Shown here: positions 12,051 to 21,079 of the stretch, in pieces
How the letters are laid out: every line of letters begins with the position of its first letter
Position numbering within the stretch: the first letter of the stretch is position 1
NCBI GenBank assembly: GCA_963970005.1
Contig: CAXAMN010027406.1
Location: forward strand, 383,456 to 447,455
Length of the DNA: 64,000 nt
Direction: 5' to 3'
Source of the DNA: Durusdinium trenchii
Lineage: Eukaryota; Sar; Dinophyceae; Suessiales; Symbiodiniaceae
Notes under the pieces: generated by a model
What the model was told of the DNA's origin: nothing
The model's input: the letters and a program-made list of their open reading frames with translations, nothing else
The model's database searches: none
Made by a program: the position numbers and the translations under genes

Positions 12051-12218
12051 CGAAGGATCAGCCCATCACCATCCGCCGAGGAGAAGGTGGCAATTCTGCC
12101 CGAAGGTCATCGCCCCAAGCGCGAGGTGCGATGCCTGGCGCCGCTGCTGATCAATCCGGATCTCCAGGACAAGACTTCGCAAGAGGAGGACTATGCAGCT
12201 CGACACACTAGACACTAG
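12051..12218 (+). CDS. Probable terminal exon, unknown protein
   Basis: It follows an AACCAG acceptor. The frame reads SAEEKVAILPEGHRPKREV, continues into LLINPDLQDKTSQEEDY and ends at TAG 12216-12218. Charged composition and GC-rich third positions make this the best of three open frames here. No family is recognised. Confidence 0.5.
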   Translation, partial: RRISPSPSAEEKVAILPEGHRPKREVRCLAPLLINPDLQDKTSQEEDYAARHTRH

Positions 12219-12230
12219 ACACTAGTTTAG

Positions 12231-12268
12231 TTCTAGGTTGGAGGCCATCGCTCTTAGGTTGGAGGCTG
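12231..12268 (+). repeat. GGAGGCCATCGC minisatellite, copy 1
   Basis: Units of the form TTGGAGGCCATCGCTNTTAG occur here and again at about 56533-56560 and 63395-63435. In one frame they would encode LEAIA. Confidence 0.5.
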
Positions 12269-12565
12269 CTGCATGCCATGTCTCAGCTGATCAGTGACCA
12301 CCATGGCTGCGTCTCATGCGTTGGCAGACCTGGGGTCATAGGTCGCTCGCAGGTTTGGATTCTTGCAGGTCCTACAAGAGTTCAAGGAGTTGGGACATGT
12401 TAGGACTAGAATTGGGAAGTCCACCCTTTTTTGTCGGGTAATGTTGGGTTGCATACAATACATGGGGCAGACAAAGACGAGTTGACTGATCATGCGCGTG
12501 TGTGAGTATGTGTGTGTGTGTGTGTGTCCCACCCTGGACAAAGGGTCTTACCCCACCACTCTTCC

Positions 12566-12575
12566 NNNNNNNNNN
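12566..12575. other. Assembly gap (10 N)
   Basis: Ten undetermined bases sit inside the first copy of a tandem duplication, so the true local copy number may differ from what is assembled. Confidence 0.99.
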
Positions 12576-12978
12576 CATTGAGACAATTGCGTTAACTGAA
12601 AACCCAAGTTCGAAGTGTGTCCCCCTCCGTTTCCAGGAGTTCCTTTTGCGTGTGCGATTCAAGAGTGCAGGGGGATGGGTCACCACTGATACTACCCGTC
12701 CAACGAAGAGGGTATCAGTTGGTGCTGATGCAGTGGGGGACGCTCCACTGTGTACCTGCAAACAAGACACCACTTTTCCTGCGCCATGTGTGTGTGTGTG
12801 TCCCACTCTGTATCTAAGAGTTTCTACCGCTCAGAAATTTTTCAAGCAGGGGCGTGTGGCCTCCTTGTCCTACCACACGCAACGAAGCTGTGGACAAGAA
12901 GGGGAAGCAGGGACTGATCATCCCTGTGTACCTGCACCTTCAACTGTTGACCATGCTTTTCCACTTTCGATTTGATTC

Positions 12979-13140
12979 ATGGTGGTTGTCCATGATACCT
13001 TCCCGCACAGGTTTTCCCTCCGCTCTGCAGCCGCTGATCGCCGCTTTCCCTTGAGCGCTTGCGAAGCATTGGTTCAACAAGACTTCTCCGCGGACTCTGC
13101 CACCTTTCCGTTCCATCGCCCTTTTCCACCTGGGAACTGA
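12979..13140 (+). CDS. Duplicated exon, copy 1, unknown protein
   Basis: An open frame of 53 codons from ATG. It reads FSLRSAADRRFPLSACEALV, later FSADSATFPF, and stops at TGA. Its protein resembles the first part of the frame at 13359-13625 (shared spacing of EA.VQ.F...DSA), so the two are paralogous exons made by the local duplication. Confidence 0.45.
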   Translation: MVVVHDTFPHRFSLRSAAADRRFPLSACEALVQQDFSADSATFPFHRPFPPGN

Positions 13141-13358
13141 GTTAACTGCAAACCCAATGTCAGAGTGTGTGTGTGTCCCCCTCCGTTTCCAGGAGTTCCT
13201 TTTGCGTGTGCCATTCAAGAGTGCAAGGGGACGGGTCACCACTGATACTACCCGTCCAACGAAGAGGGTATCAGCTGGTGCTGATGCAGTGGGGGACGCT
13301 CCACTGTGTACCTGCAAACAAGACACCACTTTTCCTGCGCCGTTCCTTGCTTTAATGG

Positions 13359-13625
13359 TTGTTTCATGCTATTCTCCCAAACCATTTCCAACGGATTTGC
13401 AGCAGTTTTGCGGCCGGTCTCGCGCGTGTTTGCACTGAAGCCAATGTTCAACATTTCAAGGGAGCTGACTCCGCCGTGTTGCCGTTGCCTCATTCTCTTC
13501 CTTGTGGATTATCTTTACTACTGAATGAACCATATCAAAGTGTGTGTGTGTTTGTTCAGATAGCAGGTGAACAATCGGATGAGTTCATGCCCTTGGAACA
13601 ATGGCTGAACTGCCAAAATCAATAG
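13359..13625 (+). CDS. Duplicated exon, copy 2, with terminal segment
   Basis: An open frame of 88 codons. The first half is similar to the product of 12979-13140. The end reads IAGEQSDEFMPLEQWLNCQ and could be a separate terminal exon after a GTTCAG site near 13559. A TG microsatellite lies between the two halves, which suggests an intron there. The function is unknown. Confidence 0.4.
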   Translation: MFHAILPNHFQRICSSFAAGLARVCTEANVQHFKGADSAVLPLPHSLPCGLSLLLNEPYQSVCVFVQIAGEQSDEFMPLEQWLNCQNQ

Positions 13626-14265
13626 ATTGTGAAGATCCTCCACCATGCCAGTGGGTTCTGGGTTCCACTGGCACTTTTGAAACTTGATATATAATATGGG
13701 TATGATGGCACTCGGCCCTTGCCAGCGTTGAATCAGACACGCCTCTCCCAGTATTTTATGACTGCATCGCTGCATGACATTCTGAGTAATTAACTACGTT
13801 CTTTGGGTGAAACAGTCGTGAGTTGTTATTGTAGTTTCACTTGTGAATGTTGCAGGTGTTTTTACGATCTCAAAATGTTCTTTTGACGTTCACAAAGTTC
13901 ACCACTTGAGTGAGTGCTCGTGAAACTTGAATCAGTTCCACAATGATTCTGGTGCGCTGGTGCGACTGGCGAAGGAATTTTTCGTGAGGAGTGGAGATGA
14001 TGGGGTTCAATCTAACACAATGATATGATGGACTGTTGTTCTGTTTGGCTGTTTGGGTCACTTGAGTCATTGAGTGGGACGTCATTGTTTTGATGTCTTG
14101 AAACGCATATGAAGTTTGCCCTATGATATAGGGGGTCGACATGACATGTGTGATGTATAGATATTTTCGCAAGTAAGAGTACCACCAGATGCGTAGTGCC
14201 ACCTGGCTGTTCATTGCTGTGTTCTATCCAGTGGCACCTCTCGGGTTTCAACACGTGAGGTTGGG
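13626..14265. other. No supported gene
   Basis: AT-rich sequence with only overlapping weak frames on the minus strand. No splice-flanked exon was found. Confidence 0.4.
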
Positions 14266-14552
14266 ATGGAATCCATTGGCATCACCGTGCAGACCGATGG
14301 CAGTGTCTTGGTCCAGGGTGGATACGTGCATTCCGTCGACAAGAAAGGTCACATGCGGAGGTTGGAGCAGAAGAAGAGCCTTGGCCTGGTTGGATTGGAA
14401 GAGGTTCATTCAGTTCTTTGCCTGGTTGGCTTGCCACATACTTCTTCACCAGAATGTCCCCCTTGTAAATGTTTCTCACCATAGAGGGCATGGCGTCGCG
14501 GCGTGAGATTGGCCTGAAAGAGTGGATTTGGGGCGTGGACCTGCCAGAGTGA
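14266..14552 (+). CDS. Small two-exon gene, unknown protein
   Basis: Exon 1 (14266-14403) starts at ATG and reads MESIGITVQTDGSVLVQGGY and then a Lys/Arg-rich stretch. Exon 2 (14487-14552) reads GMASRREIGLKEWIWGVDLP and ends in TGA. The 83-bp intron has GT and AG ends and is phase 0 on both sides, giving about 67 residues. The ATG may instead be internal, because the frame is open further upstream. No domain is recognised. Confidence 0.5.
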
Positions 14553-14857
14553 CCAATCAAGTGCCAATGTGGTGCCACTTTTGCTGGGATCATGGGATCA
14601 TGGTCAGGATCAATTCATGTTTTGTGAAAAGGTCCTTGCGAACATGGTAGTCAAGTGGTCAGCACATGCCACCACTAAGATTGCTACCATGTTTGTGAAT
14701 TCTTTCGGCACCCACAACCACAAAGAGCATTGTATCTAACTAACGCTTTTAATAGTGTCCTTCCCTTTGCTGGACCTGTGCTTCAAAAGGAAGACCTATT
14801 CTCTGACACTGCCAGCCACGATGAGGCAATTTCGGGACACCCAAAATTGAAACTGCG

Positions 14858-14888
<31 letters not shown>

Positions 14889-15018
14889 ACCAAGGACCAC
14901 CCCAAATGTTGGATTTCAGGTGTTTTGCAATGTTGCCAGTTCGTGCAAAGCGATGCTGGGTCAGGTAGTCAGCTTGTCCAAATTGCACCAGCTTACTCAA
15001 CTTACCATGGATCTACAG
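14553..15018. other. Microsatellite-bearing spacer
   Basis: An AC microsatellite (about 14858-14885) is the main feature. Open frames here run through it and are not supported. Confidence 0.45.
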
Positions 15019-15201
15019 ACGGCGTCTTCCAAGGAGGGGTCGCGTTTGCTTGGACGGCGTCCGCTTCCTCACCTGTGCGGGGTCTCCTCTGAATGTCTCC
15101 CCTCTCTTGGAGACCAAGCAGAACACCAACAACTTCACCGCGAACAGTACATTGAGGGTGACTTGGATGTGGAGGTGGTCAGTCGGGAGGGTTTGCCGTG
15201 A
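15019..15201 (+). CDS. Probable terminal exon, unknown protein
   Basis: It follows a CTACAG acceptor and ends at TGA after 60 codons. The frame reads SSKEGSRLLGRRPLP and ends EGDLDVEVVSREGLP, an acidic stretch typical of real coding sequence. A second + frame over the same bases is also open, so the frame is likely but not certain. Confidence 0.45.
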   Translation, partial: TASSKEGSRLLGRRPLPHLCGVSSECLPSLGDQAEHQQLHREQYIEGDLDVEVVSREGLP

Positions 15202-15786
15202 AGCCATCTACTGTACTGCATACCTTGAACAAGAAACGCAAAAAAAATGTCCATGGACTTTGATCAAAGAACCCAGTGGGTGAAACTACGACACATCGGA
15301 GATCAAATCTACAGGAGCTGGTTCCTCACAGTTTCTTTGTCATGAAAGGTAGCCTGGTAAGGGCTAGCTTGAGTTTGCTTTGCGAAGCAAAGAGGGGTTA
15401 CCCCCCCCCCCAATGTGATGAATAATTGTTTAATAAATCATTTTGGTGAACCCCCCCCTCGCCAGCATCACTATCATCACCCACCATAGCATGAAGTCCA
15501 TTCACTGGCAGTAACAGCAGTGCCCCTACAATGACGCGTGGGTGCAGCTCTTACACATGCCAGCGTTAGCACGCCGCAACTTTAATGCAAGCCAGCGTTC
15601 ACACACCATATTGCTCTACACAACGCGCGTTCAGCACAGCTTGGCGCCAGGCAATTCTTAAACACCACCGCCCTCACATACACCAGTGTTGACAAGCCTC
15701 CACAACACCACATGTTGTGTTTTTGCCAGTGACGTTTTTGGACGAGTCCTGATGGTCAATCTGATTTGATTGAGACTTTGCTGCAG

Positions 15787-15897
15787 GGCAATTGGATTGA
15801 GGACATGCGCAAGAAATTTGGTAAGGAGGGAATCACAGTTGATGTCTCGGAGACCCTTTCCAGTTGGAAACATGCACTAAAGCCCTGTAAACACTGA
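15787..15897 (+). CDS. Probable terminal exon, unknown protein
   Basis: It follows a TTTGCTGCAG acceptor, reads GNWIEDMRKKFGKEGITVDV and continues to TGA after 36 codons. Its mixed charged and hydrophobic pattern suggests a helix followed by a strand. The open frame also extends 60 bp upstream of the acceptor. Confidence 0.5.
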   Translation, partial: GNWIEDMRKKFGKEGITVDVSETLSSWKHALKPCKH

Positions 15898-16154
15898 AGC
15901 GGCGGGTGCTCCAGTTGCGAGGACCTCAAGAGCTCCGCATGTTGATCATGTTGGGATTTTCTTGAAGTGTTCATCCTGCCCCAGCCATCATGTAGGGCGG
16001 CGCATGAATCCTTGGGGCCTTTGAGTTGGCTATCTTAAGCACGAACCCAACCTACACAACTACAATGACAAGCTAGCCTGGAAATAGAAAAACTGGAATC
16101 TCTGCCTGATTTGATATTGTCTTATGAACATTACCGTACCAAAAGCAGTTTTCC

Positions 16155-16295
16155 ATGGCATGGCCCTGCCGAAGGCGTGTGTTTCACGGGACTCTCACTG
16201 CATCATGGGTCGCCCAGTGTCGCCCGCCTGAGGACAAGTTTGCGGCGAACACTCGCAGCGCCTCGCTTTCGATCATACAGGATCATGATGGATAA
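16155..16295 (+). CDS. Small open frame or exon, unknown protein
   Basis: It runs 46 codons from ATG to TAA and includes RPPEDKFAANTRSASLSIIQ. GC-rich third positions favour this frame over two alternatives. It may be an exon rather than a complete gene. Confidence 0.35.
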   Translation: MAWPCRRRVFHGTLTASWVAQCRPPEDKFAANTRSASLSIIQDHDG

Positions 16296-16528
16296 ACCTA
16301 AAATGCGGGTGCCTCTTAAAATGACATGTAAGGAACCATAGCTTGAGTACGATGAGAAGGCTGAGGTGAGTTGGGTGTCTTCGTTTTTGTTCAGCATCGA
16401 ACATTGAGTTTTCAAATTTCAATTTTCTGAGCCTTTAGGCCTTTAAGGAATCCAACTCATTTGCGTATAGACCGCTGTGCACCTGCCTTAGCACCACTGT
16501 ATGATGTGTTGGTTTGTTTGTTCAACAG

Positions 16529-17169
16529 TCCTTGCACAAAATGTCAAACTGAAGTGGCAAGAAACCTTCCCACACAAAGCCAAAATACCGAACATCGCCT
16601 CTTCCTTTTTCACCGCCCCACACATCATGATGTTGGGTGGTTTTGGCGGGTTGGTGTCGGAGGACGGCGCACAGCTGGTCCTCCAATCAATTCCCGTTTG
16701 TTCAGCTCAGTTGACCGAAACCACCCCAGGTGCATCCTACAAGAAAATGGGTGAGGTGGTCGTGCTGGAAGGCGTGACATACCAGTACCTGCTGTTTCTG
16801 TTTGCGTTGGGCATGGAACTTGAAGGAGAAAGTATGAATGTTGTTCATTTCACTCGTGCATTTACTCAATGTAACTCATGTATAGACAAGATGAGACGTT
16901 GTTCCGAAACAACTGTTTCACATCCAAAAGGTTTTAGCGCGATGCATGTGTCTTTGTTCGATCATGACAGCATATGAATGTCACACGCTGCGCTTGAAGG
17001 TGCATTGGAGTGGGAGAAGCCCTTGCGGAACACCAAGTTGGCCTTGGCTCGTCTCCCAGATGATTGCCAGCCGGGCAAGCGGCTCTCCTTTTTCACTCGC
17101 GGCCGCTCTGAGGAGCAGAGAGATACGATGTTATACAAATTGATGCATTGGGCGTCGCACCACTCTTGA
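16529..17169 (+). CDS. Two-exon coding segment, unknown protein
   Basis: Exon 1 (16529-16831) follows a TTCAACAG acceptor and includes SYKKMGEVVVLEGVTYQYLL. Exon 2 (17000-17169) reads ALEWEKPLRNTKLALARLPD, continues with FFTRGRSEEQRDTMLYKL and ends at TGA. The 168-bp intron starts GTATGA and ends AAG. Joining the single base A of exon 1 to GT of exon 2 restores a Ser codon and the frame. This is one of the clearest gene models in the left half. No family is recognised, and the 5' end lies upstream. Confidence 0.6.
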
Positions 17170-17717
17170 ATTCTTTTTGTTACATACTTTTAGTATATTA
17201 TATATATAGTATATACTGTATATAATCTTGAGTACTGGACACCACCCTTTATGCTAGTATTGATATGTATATATTGCTTGTCTTCAATCAACCGTCAATC
17301 GATTGATCAATCACGTTGCTTCAGTCTCCTTGGGGTCATAGATGCATGATGCATGACCCCAACACGATTGTCAAGTTGTTGTGGGGTACACAGATAGCCC
17401 TGGGAGGAGCGCTGTCGAGTGGACGTTGACCAATGGGGCCGAATCTTCTGCCCAGAGCATCTTGCCCAGTCAGGGGGGTGATGTGGGTGCTTTGGGTGTT
17501 TGGGATGATGCATGCAATTACTCTTCAAAGAGCCATGGACATAACAGCAAAATCCAATAGGAACCAAGAGGTGTTTCTTTAGATTGCGTGTTTCTTTCGA
17601 TTACTTTGATTACTCCTATTGGTTGCTTGCAGTTTACAGCAGGTGATCATTGTTGAGACTATTATCTCAAATCTGTTTCCTTCCTCCGTTAGTGTCATGC
17701 CCCAAGGCATCCCTTAG
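17170..17717. other. No supported gene
   Basis: A TA-rich tract (about 17190-17225) is followed by sequence with only weak minus-strand frames. Confidence 0.4.
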
Positions 17718-17987
17718 CGTCATGCCCCACACCACCCAGTTGGCCAGTATATCTCCACGAAATACACACCGGAAACGTGTGCCCTACAAACCTCTCCAAG
17801 GTCACCAGGCGTTTGTGGCGTGGAGCTCAGCGGCATCATTTTCGTAGCCTCGAGCACGCCAGAGCCACTCGATCGGTGGGCCATGTTTCGGGGCCTTTCT
17901 GATCGATTCGTCGCAGGGCTTGGCGGCTGGGGACCCTGGCTGTTTTGCGTTCCTTCGGTGTTGGATCCATTGTGTGGCACGTGTTGA
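17718..17987 (+). CDS. Probable exon, unknown protein
   Basis: The frame is open for about 90 codons, with VELSGIIFVASSTPEPLDRW and FVAGLGGWGPWLF, and ends at TGA. A further short segment, VLFDHRNTMIK, follows a TTGGCAG site near 18030. It could be the last exon, reached from a GTGTTGG donor at about 17958. A 162-codon minus-strand frame overlaps and is the main rival. Confidence 0.45.
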   Translation, partial: RHAPHHPVGQYISTKYTPETCALQTSPRSPGVCGVELSGIIFVASSTPEPLDRWAMFRGLSDRFVAGLGGWGPWLFCVPSVLDPLCGTC

Positions 17988-18162
17988 TGTTGGGGTGGTT
18001 TGGTGGACAAATGCGGTGTTTCTTGGCAGGTGCTTTTTGACCACCGCAACACAATGATCAAGTAAATCTCTTGCTTTTGGATCATGCCGGCATAATGCCA
18101 CCTTGTTACAGACCAGGTGAGAGGGTACAGCTGTTTCCAAGCTGGGAGGGTGTACTTTTCAG

Positions 18163-18371
18163 CTGGGGTTGATGGATTAGAGAGACTTTTTAAGGATGAT
18201 TGGAACATATTGGAACCACCATTACGAAGATTGGCATTGGATGGTATTGGTACTCATAAGCTCAGCACTGAATATGTCAAACACCATTTTCCCCAAACAA
18301 AACCCAGCACTTCCCTGGAGTCTTTGAGGTCAGACACCGGGACCGGGAGTGTTTCTTGGGGACCTTATTCT
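18163..18371 (+). CDS. Probable exon, unknown protein
   Basis: It follows an ACTTTTCAG acceptor and reads VDGLERLFKDDWNILEPPLR and later STEYVKHHFPQTKPSTSLES. The open frame runs into a copy of the dispersed CTAGTAG repeat inserted at 18372, so the original 3' border may have been altered by that insertion. Confidence 0.5.
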
Positions 18372-18455
18372 ATAATAGCTTCTTGTTACTACTAGTAAGG
18401 CACCTGTTACTAGAAGCGATGCACTTGTTACTACTAGCGTGGCACTTGTTTCTAA
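18372..18455 (-). mobile_element. Dispersed CTAGTAG repeat, copy 2
   Basis: It is built of CTTGTTACTACTAG, AAGGCACCTG and GCGATGCACTTG units, the reverse orientation of copy 1. It is flanked by a 7-bp direct repeat, TTATTCT, at 18365-18371 and 18456-18462. Confidence 0.65.
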
Positions 18456-18467
18456 TTATTCTGATTT

Positions 18468-18607
18468 CGTGTCGACCAAAGTCGACGGGGTTCGGAGCGT
18501 CGCTTTTGTGTCGGATGTTCCGAGGTCGCAAGCCCCCAGGGACCATCAATGGGACAATTTGGATCTCCAGTATGCCCAAGCACTCGAGGCAAGGCGACAC
18601 CGTAGGG
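18468..18607 (+). CDS. Possible exon, unknown protein
   Basis: The frame reads KVDGVRSVAFVSDVPRSQAP and then DNLDLQYAQALEARRHR before TAG. It stays open backwards through the adjacent repeat. A second + frame (160 codons) overlaps. Confidence 0.35.
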
Positions 18608-18989
18608 GGTAGTTCTTTGACCCGTTTGGGTTTGATGAAGATCAGTCGTTTTTGGTGTGAGGATCACAGAAAAGGCAAACAAACAGTATCAGAAGCGCGG
18701 AAGCAAACCAAGAGGCAACATGTTTTCTATGTACTCTTGTTTTTTGCAGGAGTGGTATGTCCGTGCTCGGTTCGGCTGTCAGTCAGCCGTTCTAGATATC
18801 TCATAGCAATCATATCCATGCAGGGAGAGCTTGCATGAACAATTTATTGATAATTTGGAGACAACCTGCAGATGTGGTGGTAGTTTCAGTGGATTACACC
18901 TCTTCAGGGTGACTATGATCAGTATTTTGGCGTACAATGTCTCACCGGCGTACAGACATCCCGCCTGTCGTTGCTTCGATTTTGGGCAG

Positions 18990-19097
18990 GATGCAGCCAT
19001 CCACGAGAACAAGCAAGTGGAGGAGTTCATTTCACGATGCAACAAGCACGAATGGGAGCGGCTCAAAAGCAGGACGGGCACGACCCGGCCTTTTTAA
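18990..19097 (+). CDS. Probable terminal exon, unknown protein
   Basis: It follows a TTTTGGGCAG acceptor, reads DAAIHENKQVEEFISRCNKH and ends at TAA after 35 codons. Third positions are strongly GC-rich in this frame. A shifted + frame covering 18887-19105 is open too but has poorer codon composition. Confidence 0.5.
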   Translation, partial: DAAIHENKQVEEFISRCNKHEWERLKSRTGTTRPF

Positions 19098-19291
19098 CTC
19101 ATGATTGATTCATAATGGACAGGATGTTGCAGCAGGAACCTCTCAAAGATTCAGGAAGGGATTGTGGACACTTTAGATCCACATGTGTTTCGTCACCATG
19201 TTCTTTTAGACCCCAAATACACAAAGATCCATTGGCTGTGGGTTTCCCGGTTGATGCGATGTTGTTTTATGGGACATGACTTTTCACTCAG

Positions 19292-19378
19292 CAAGCCAAG
19301 CCTACACCGGTTCTGAAGCCGAAGGTCGCCGAAGGATTTCGTCTCAGGTCATCAGCAAACCCGAGACGTACGGTGTGA
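19292..19378 (+). CDS. Probable terminal exon, unknown protein
   Basis: It follows a TTTTCACTCAG acceptor, reads QAKPTPVLKPKVAEGFRL and then an Arg-rich end before TGA, 28 codons in all. It is basic and Pro/Lys-rich, with no domain match. Confidence 0.45.
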   Translation, partial: QAKPTPVLKPKVAEGFRLRSSANPRRTV

Positions 19379-19652
19379 TGCGGTGTGGTGTGGTGTGATA
19401 ACCTTGCTTCCGCATCGATGTTCCGATGCTGGATGCCCTAGCGGGGAGGCTCCTGGGATCCTCCAATGCCTCACAAGCATTGGAAAACACAGGAAAACCA
19501 GGAACAAAACATATGGAAAAAGACCCATTCATGTTTGTTATAAAGAAGCCATTCCCAAGGGATGATCAAAGGTCGGTAGTGCGTTCAAATCAAGGAGTTT
19601 GATCCCAGTTCTCCGGTTTCTCCGGTCCGGTACTCACATGGACTAACGACAG

Positions 19653-19991
19653 TTGGACCCTCGAGACAAGGTGGAGGGAAGCCGTTTTTGGGAGACGAGG
19701 GAAGCCGTTGGAGTTGCAGCAGGGTGTATTTTTTTGGGCACCTTTGGTGTTGGAGAACTCCAAGAGATGTGGCTTTTGCACATGATCACTGGGCGCCGCA
19801 GGATCAACACTGGCCACAACATGAAGCTGCCACTGGGGCATCTGGAGCCTCGCAGTGGTTCGAGGATAGACACCTTCAACTTCGGCTGGTACAATTACGC
19901 GCGGATGCTGGGTCGAAACTCAGTTTGGGGCTCAAACTCAAAGCCCCAAGCCATCATAGGTGACGCATACCCCACATCAAGTGAAGCAAAG
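19653..19991 (+). CDS. Internal exon of 113 codons, unknown protein
   Basis: It starts after a CGACAG acceptor and ends at an AAG|GTTTGT donor, phase 0 on both sides. The frame includes AVGVAAGCIFLGTFGVGE, then GRRRINTGHNMKLPLGHLEP and IDTFNFGWYNYARMLGRNS. Third positions are GC-rich throughout. It is one of the longest clean exons in the window. No family is recognised. Confidence 0.6.
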
Positions 19992-20112
19992 GTTTGTTTG
20001 TTTCAGTTTCAGGTTACTATGCATAAATATATATATATCAGAGGTTTTGTGGTTTGGCGCACAATGCACAACCAATTCGCTGCTACCCATTTGTATAAAA
20101 AAGAGGGTGTTG

Positions 20113-20592
20113 CTCGCAAAAAGGAGGGCGGGCTCCAATTCTATCTATAAGTAGCACGGACTGGCTCATGTCGCACGAGGATAGCCTGGGAGAAGATCAA
20201 GGAGGACCTACGGAAGGAGTTCGGCATCACCACTCCGTCCCTGGGAAGCGAGTTCGGGTGGTTCCATAGCATCGGTGGGAAGCAATCCGAGGGCTACCAA
20301 GTTTGGATTCTGGTCGCAAGCCGTTGAAGTGCGTGGATAACTACACCCTGCCAATGGCAACTGTGTTTGAACTGAAAGAGCTCCTTGCTTCCACTCTGAG
20401 GCAGCATCTGTTTCAGCTCCCGAAAGCGAAGCTCCAAGAGCTACTCAAGTTACTCGAGTGTAAGTGGCCTGGTTGGACAGTTCGGGGACGCAGAGACGGT
20501 TGTGTATGGTGTGGCCAAGTGTTTCAATTATGGGAGCCCACGGAAATGTGTTTCACATAATGTGGTTGTTGCACTAACAACGGTAAGAATAT
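20113..20592 (+). repeat. Duplicated 480-bp block, copy 1
   Basis: It matches 22829-23307 over its whole length at high identity with small indels, for example a 16-base stretch present only in copy 2. The match includes coding-like and non-coding parts, so it is a DNA-level duplication or mobile unit rather than conserved protein alone. Confidence 0.8.
20181..20327 (+). CDS. Exon inside duplicated block, unknown protein
   Basis: The frame reads AWEKIKEDLRKEFGITTPSL and then FGWFHSIGGKQSEGYQVWIL before TGA, with strongly GC-rich third positions. In the second copy (about 22890-23033) the same frame is broken by a deletion. A downstream part of the block (PKAKLQELL followed by a GTAAGT site) looks like a further exon. 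The protein is not recognised. A retroelement origin is possible but not shown. Confidence 0.5.
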   Translation: MAWEKIKEDLRKEFGITTPSLGSEFGWFHSIGGKQSEGYQVWILVASR

Positions 20593-20784
20593 GGTACACC
20601 CCCCAAAAAAGAAGTAAAAAGAACCTACCTTTTGGACAGTTTCACGGTTGAGGATGACAATCTATCAGCTAATTGAACGGGGAGTACCATATAATATATA
20701 TACATACATGTATAAATGTACTTGTGTCAAGTCTTATTGCATTATAACTATTGAGATGCTAACTGCACGGCATTAGTTTCAGGA

Positions 20785-21000
20785 AAGTACGCGTACAAAC
20801 GCATTTGTACGCGTGCAGTGGTCAAACCAAGAACCAAGATTGCACGGACCTATGAAAGTGAATCTTGGTTTGGGGCGTGTCCTTTGAGACCCGGGAGGCC
20901 ATCCACACTGGCTGCATCAAACCAAGATTCCTGACAAGAGTTGAGTGCAATCTTGGTTCTTGGTTTCTTGGTTTGAGCAATGTACGCGTACAAATGCGTA
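20785..21000. mobile_element. Nested foldback (MITE-like) element
   Basis: Three nested inverted repeats are seen: 15 bp (20800-20814 with 20984-20998), 22 bp (20824-20845 with 20945-20966) and 12 bp (20860-20871 with 20919-20930). The left end also carries its own hairpin, ACGCGTACAAA at 20789 pairing with 20804-20814. The element has no coding capacity. The structure fits a non-autonomous foldback element. Confidence 0.65.
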
Positions 21001-21079
21001 AAAAGTTCCCCGAACATGAATGCGTCACAACTTTTTGGGGAAGCTTAGATCTTAGAACCTGAGAGGTCTTAAGACTTTC

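Larger units (their letters stand above)
12507..13341 (+). repeat. Tandem segmental duplication with TG tracts
   Basis: The segment 12591-12785 is nearly identical to 13141-13341. Both begin GTTAACTG and end in TTTTCCTGCGCC. Both include a candidate exon after a CGTTTCCAG site that reads TTDTTRPTKRV. A more diverged related segment lies at about 12835-12960. TG/GT microsatellites mark the unit starts. Confidence 0.75.
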
